Positions 3,711-6,034 of a DNA stretch of 6,034 nt are shown here, in pieces. Source of the DNA: Nitrospirota bacterium. GTDB taxonomy: Bacteria > Nitrospirota > Thermodesulfovibrionia > Thermodesulfovibrionales > Magnetobacteriaceae. A program made the translations under genes and the position numbers. The stretch's first letter is position 1; each line of letters opens with the position of its first letter. The notes below the pieces were generated by a model. That model made no database searches, was not told the origin of the DNA, and worked only from the letters and a program-made list of their open reading frames with translations. Where the stretch lies: contig JADGAE010000123.1 of assembly GCA_015232165.1 (NCBI GenBank), forward strand, positions 1-6,034. Reading direction: 5' to 3'.

Positions 3711-6034
3711 TCATCGTTTCTCTGTAAGCCCCTTAAGTGCCCAGAACGTGTGGATGTTTGTCCAGAAGTCTTGTCTGTCCTTGAGCCCCATGGTGAGCAG
3801 GAAAGGTCTTATTTGGTGTGCATACATGGAGGCAATCACTATGAAAGGGCGTCTGTTGGCCCGGGTCAGCACCTGTATGTGTGATGGCTTGTGTATTGTC
3901 AGGCCCGCCGAGCTTTTGCCACACTTGTTGGGATCACCGTCTATGAAACCGTCTACTTGGATGCCTGAGTTCAGTAGCATGTTAAGTGTCAACTCCCCTG
4001 CATGGCCGGCCCCCCAGATGTACAGAGGGCGCTTGTTAAAGAGGTTGTTGACCGTGACCGTCCGTTTTAATCTGTCGATATAGCGTTGTTGATAACACAT
4101 GCGGATTTCGAGGTGTTCCCGGGCCGGCAACTGTCCCTTGCGGGAGAGTGCATCGGGGGTGACCCAGTACAGGCCGGTGACCTCCGGTAGGTGGTGTATT
4201 TCGTATCTCTCCCCCAGACGCAGCCAAAAATCCTGGTCCCCAAGGGACTCATATCGGTCATCGAAGTATCCAATGTCGTCATGTACTTGCCGTCGCCACA
4301 TGGGATGCGGCCCTATCATGCAGTTGTACAGGAGGTCTTCGTAGCGGAATTCAGGCCATCTGTAGAGGTCGTGACAGTGGTGGGCGTCAAAGCTCTGGTG
4401 GGGGACCTCCGTGAGATAAGAGTCTCCATAGACGAGCATACAGTCCGGGGTATCGTTGAGATATCCGGCCAGGATCTCGCAGGCATCCCTCCGCAGGCGG
4501 TCGTTTGTGCTGAAGGTTGTGATGTATTGTCCGCGAGCCATCTTTATTGCCATGTTCCACGCGGCATAGACACTGATCCTGGTACCGGTTCTGACATAGG
4601 TGATGTTTGTGTACCGACGCTGATACTCCTGCACTATCGTCCGTTCATCCTGCGGGGATGCAGCGTCTACGACAATGACCTCCATGTCCCGGGCGATGGT
4701 CTGCCCCTGAAGGTCTTCCAGGCACTCGCGCATAAACTCCTCCGAGTTGTACGTGGAAACCAGGACGCTCACAATGGGAAACTCCACATATTGAATCCCC
4801 ATTCCTTGATACCAATTGTTAGGGGAGGATTTGGGAGGTGAGGGTGGGCAAGGGGAGTTGGCAGGGTAGCGTATGACCTCGACATCTGTCAAGGTAAGAA
4901 AACTGTCAGACCATCTCCACCGGGGCTTGGTCGGTTCTCTATTTCCACTCTCCGTATTGTCAACTACAATCCGTGGTCTTATCGGTTGAGCATCCGCCGT
5001 GGACAAGGCTATTTTCATGGTCTGTACAACAGCCTCCAGGGATATATCCTCCACACAATAGGTTGACGGATACGGACAGTTCCAGTTGCATCCATAACAC
5101 TCAAGAGGTAGACACACAGACGTCGTTAAGGCGCTGTATGGGATGAAGCGTCCAAAATGTCCGCCGCCAAGCACTACCACGTTTGCAACCCCAAGGGCTG
5201 AGGCCATGTGTGCTCCGGAGGAGTCCGCTCCAAGGTATATACGGCTCTTGCCAATTATCGATGCACTCTGACGCAGCGTTGTCTTACCGGTGAGGTCATG
5301 GCAGTATGGCAGTTTTGCCTTTATGGCACGGGCGGCATCAGAGGCATCACGACCTCCAACGATCACACAGTGGTAGTCCTTAAAATGCTCAAGTACCCGT
5401 GCATAGCCATTGTATATATTATGGCGGTTTTTTGCCCACGGAAAAAGCGCGATAGTCTCTTGCGGCCTTAGCGTATTTTCCTCAAAGAAGGCATCGGCAA
5501 ATGCCTCGTCCTCCCGACAAAGCCACAGGAGCGGTTTCAGCGCATCCTCGGTAACATCAACACCGATGCTTCTTAAGAACTCCCAGTGTCTGTATATTTC
5601 GGTGCGCTGCTGACAACCGGTGTGGATTAGTTTTGTGTATAGCGGGTTGTTGGTTTGTCTCAGGTGTTGGTTCATGCCGTTGGCAAAGTCTCCGTTGAAG
5701 GCAATCCTCTCTGTGGCCATGCTGCCAATGGTAAGTATGTCGGTAAGGGGTTCTCGTGAAAAGACTGGGTTCAAGGCTATCTCCGGTCCAAGCAGGCGGA
5801 GTTTTTCGAGCAGGTCGTTTCTATACCCGTCGTCGGCATAGGCCGTCTTTTTGTCAAATGTAATGATGCCGTCAATCTCAGGGCAGTACTCATAGAGTTC
5901 GGCAACGTGTCCCTGGCACAGGACTGTTATGACGGCAGCGGGGTATCTCTTTCTTATATGCGGCAGCATGGACGATGCAAGGATGTTGTCACCGATTGAG
6001 TCTGTCCGTACCCACAGGACGTTATCTTGTTTAT
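3711..6034 (-). CDS. Composite glycosyltransferase: GT9-like, GT2 and Rossmann-like domains (5' end outside window)
   Basis: Probable surface glycan or LPS sugar transferase, at least 773 aa. Upstream of the ATG at 5969 the frame stays open to the window edge and reads NVLWVRTDSIGDNILASS, the classic GT9 N-terminal motif, so that ATG is internal. Numbering from it: GT9 continues to about 320, with PWAKNRH (177-183), VIVGG (202-206) and the family motif DSSGAHMA (249-256). A cysteine cluster lies at C286, C291, C294, C298 and C305. A low-complexity Pro-rich linker follows (about 368-386). A GT2 domain (about 398-610) starts SVLVSTYN, with VVDAASP (433-439), STND (487-490) in place of a DxD, and GDQDFWLRL (577-585) holding the probable catalytic Asp. 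The C-terminus (about 645-740) is Rossmann-like: YIWGAGHAGE, then GFIDGDPNKCG and FIVIAS. No signal peptide or membrane helix is seen, so it should be cytosolic. Sugar donor and acceptor are unknown. It converges on the kinase gene. Confidence 0.9.
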   Translation of the reverse strand, partial: KQDNVLWVRTDSIGDNILASSMLPHIRKRYPAAVITVLCQGHVAELYEYCPEIDGIITFDKKTAYADDGYRNDLLEKLRLLGPEIALNPVFSREPLTDILTIGSMATERIAFNGDFANGMNQHLRQTNNPLYTKLIHTGCQQRTEIYRHWEFLRSIGVDVTEDALKPLLWLCREDEAFADAFFEENTLRPQETIALFPWAKNRHNIYNGYARVLEHFKDYHCVIVGGRDASDAARAIKAKLPYCHDLTGKTTLRQSASIIGKSRIYLGADSSGAHMASALGVANVVVLGGGHFGRFIPYSALTTSVCLPLECYGCNWNCPYPSTYCVEDISLEAVVQTMKIALSTADAQPIRPRIVVDNTESGNREPTKPRWRWSDSFLTLTDVEVIRYPANSPCPPSPPKSSPNNWYQGMGIQYVEFPIVSVLVSTYNSEEFMRECLEDLQGQTIARDMEVIVVDAASPQDERTIVQEYQRRYTNITYVRTGTRISVYAAWNMAIKMARGQYITTFSTNDRLRRDACEILAGYLNDTPDCMLVYGDSYLTEVPHQSFDAHHCHDLYRWPEFRYEDLLYNCMIGPHPMWRRQVHDDIGYFDDRYESLGDQDFWLRLGERYEIHHLPEVTGLYWVTPDALSRKGQLPAREHLEIRMCYQQRYIDRLKRTVTVNNLFNKRPLYIWGAGHAGELTLNMLLNSGIQVDGFIDGDPNKCGKSSAGLTIHKPSHIQVLTRANRRPFIVIASMYAHQIRPFLLTMGLKDRQDFWTNIHTFWALKGLTEKR
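4822..4855 (+). other. G-quadruplex-type motif inside the glycosyltransferase linker
   Basis: The plus strand carries five G-runs: 4822-4825, 4833-4835, 4842-4844, 4846-4848 and 4852-4855, with loops of 7, 6, 1 and 3 nt. This meets the usual rule of four or more runs of at least three G with loops of 1-7. The strand is the template for the glycosyltransferase, so the mRNA is C-rich and encodes the CPPSPPKSSP linker. Folding is predicted, not shown. Confidence 0.6.

Noticed and set aside
4191..4841. Plus-strand open frame of 216 codons opposite the glycosyltransferase
   Set aside because: It is antisense to the conserved GT2 domain, whose motifs are intact on the minus strand. Its own translation shows no recognisable domain, and no ribosome site was evident.
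5967..5969. ATG as the start of the glycosyltransferase
   Set aside because: Codons upstream of it, up to 6034, encode the conserved GT9 N-terminal motif NVLWVRTDSIGDNIL, so the gene starts outside the window.

Overview
The window reads as chromosomal DNA of a Gram-negative environmental bacterium. The carbonic anhydrase is exported, the histidine kinase has an extracytoplasmic sensor, and the GT9-type (heptosyltransferase-like) sugar transferase implies LPS or other surface glycan synthesis. Base composition is roughly balanced by eye, with AT-rich intergenic DNA. The HQWRQPL-type kinase, the hendecad coiled-coil/tail-anchor protein and the composite GT9-GT2 enzyme remind me of Nitrospirota (the Magnetobacterium-like group) or deltaproteobacterial lineages. 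That placement is an impression, not a result.

Layout, left to right. (1) 1-251, plus: the 3' end of a gene for a small coiled-coil membrane protein, built from almost perfect 33-bp tandem repeats and ending in one transmembrane segment. (2) 252-416: non-coding DNA with a terminator-like hairpin, a perfect 15-bp tandem duplication and a weak stem-loop. (3) 417-1154, minus: a complete periplasmic alpha-carbonic anhydrase with all zinc ligands, proton-shuttle His and gatekeeper residues. (4) 1155-1247: a 93-bp AT-rich divergent promoter region. It has a good sigma-70-like promoter and Shine-Dalgarno for the carbonic anhydrase. The kinase side has only a weak promoter, overlapping the first, and no visible Shine-Dalgarno. 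(5) 1248-3638, plus: a 796-aa membrane hybrid of extracytoplasmic sensor, second transmembrane hairpin, two PAS domains and a histidine kinase core, with no receiver domain and no response regulator nearby. (6) 3639-3710: convergent intergenic DNA with terminator hairpins. (7) 3711 to the right edge, minus: a composite glycosyltransferase (GT9-like, Pro-rich linker, GT2, Rossmann-like domain). Its true start lies beyond the window, because the GT9 N-terminal motif continues upstream of the ATG at 5967-5969.

The genes do not form one obvious operon. The carbonic anhydrase and kinase are divergent with overlapping promoters, so co-regulation is conceivable but unproven. The kinase and glycosyltransferase converge. 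I found no tRNA, rRNA, CRISPR, insertion sequence or phage gene. No wholly new system is evident. The points most worth a second look are the three-part glycosyltransferase with a G-quadruplex-type motif in its linker, the repeat-built coiled-coil gene, and the overlapping promoters with a possibly leaderless kinase mRNA.
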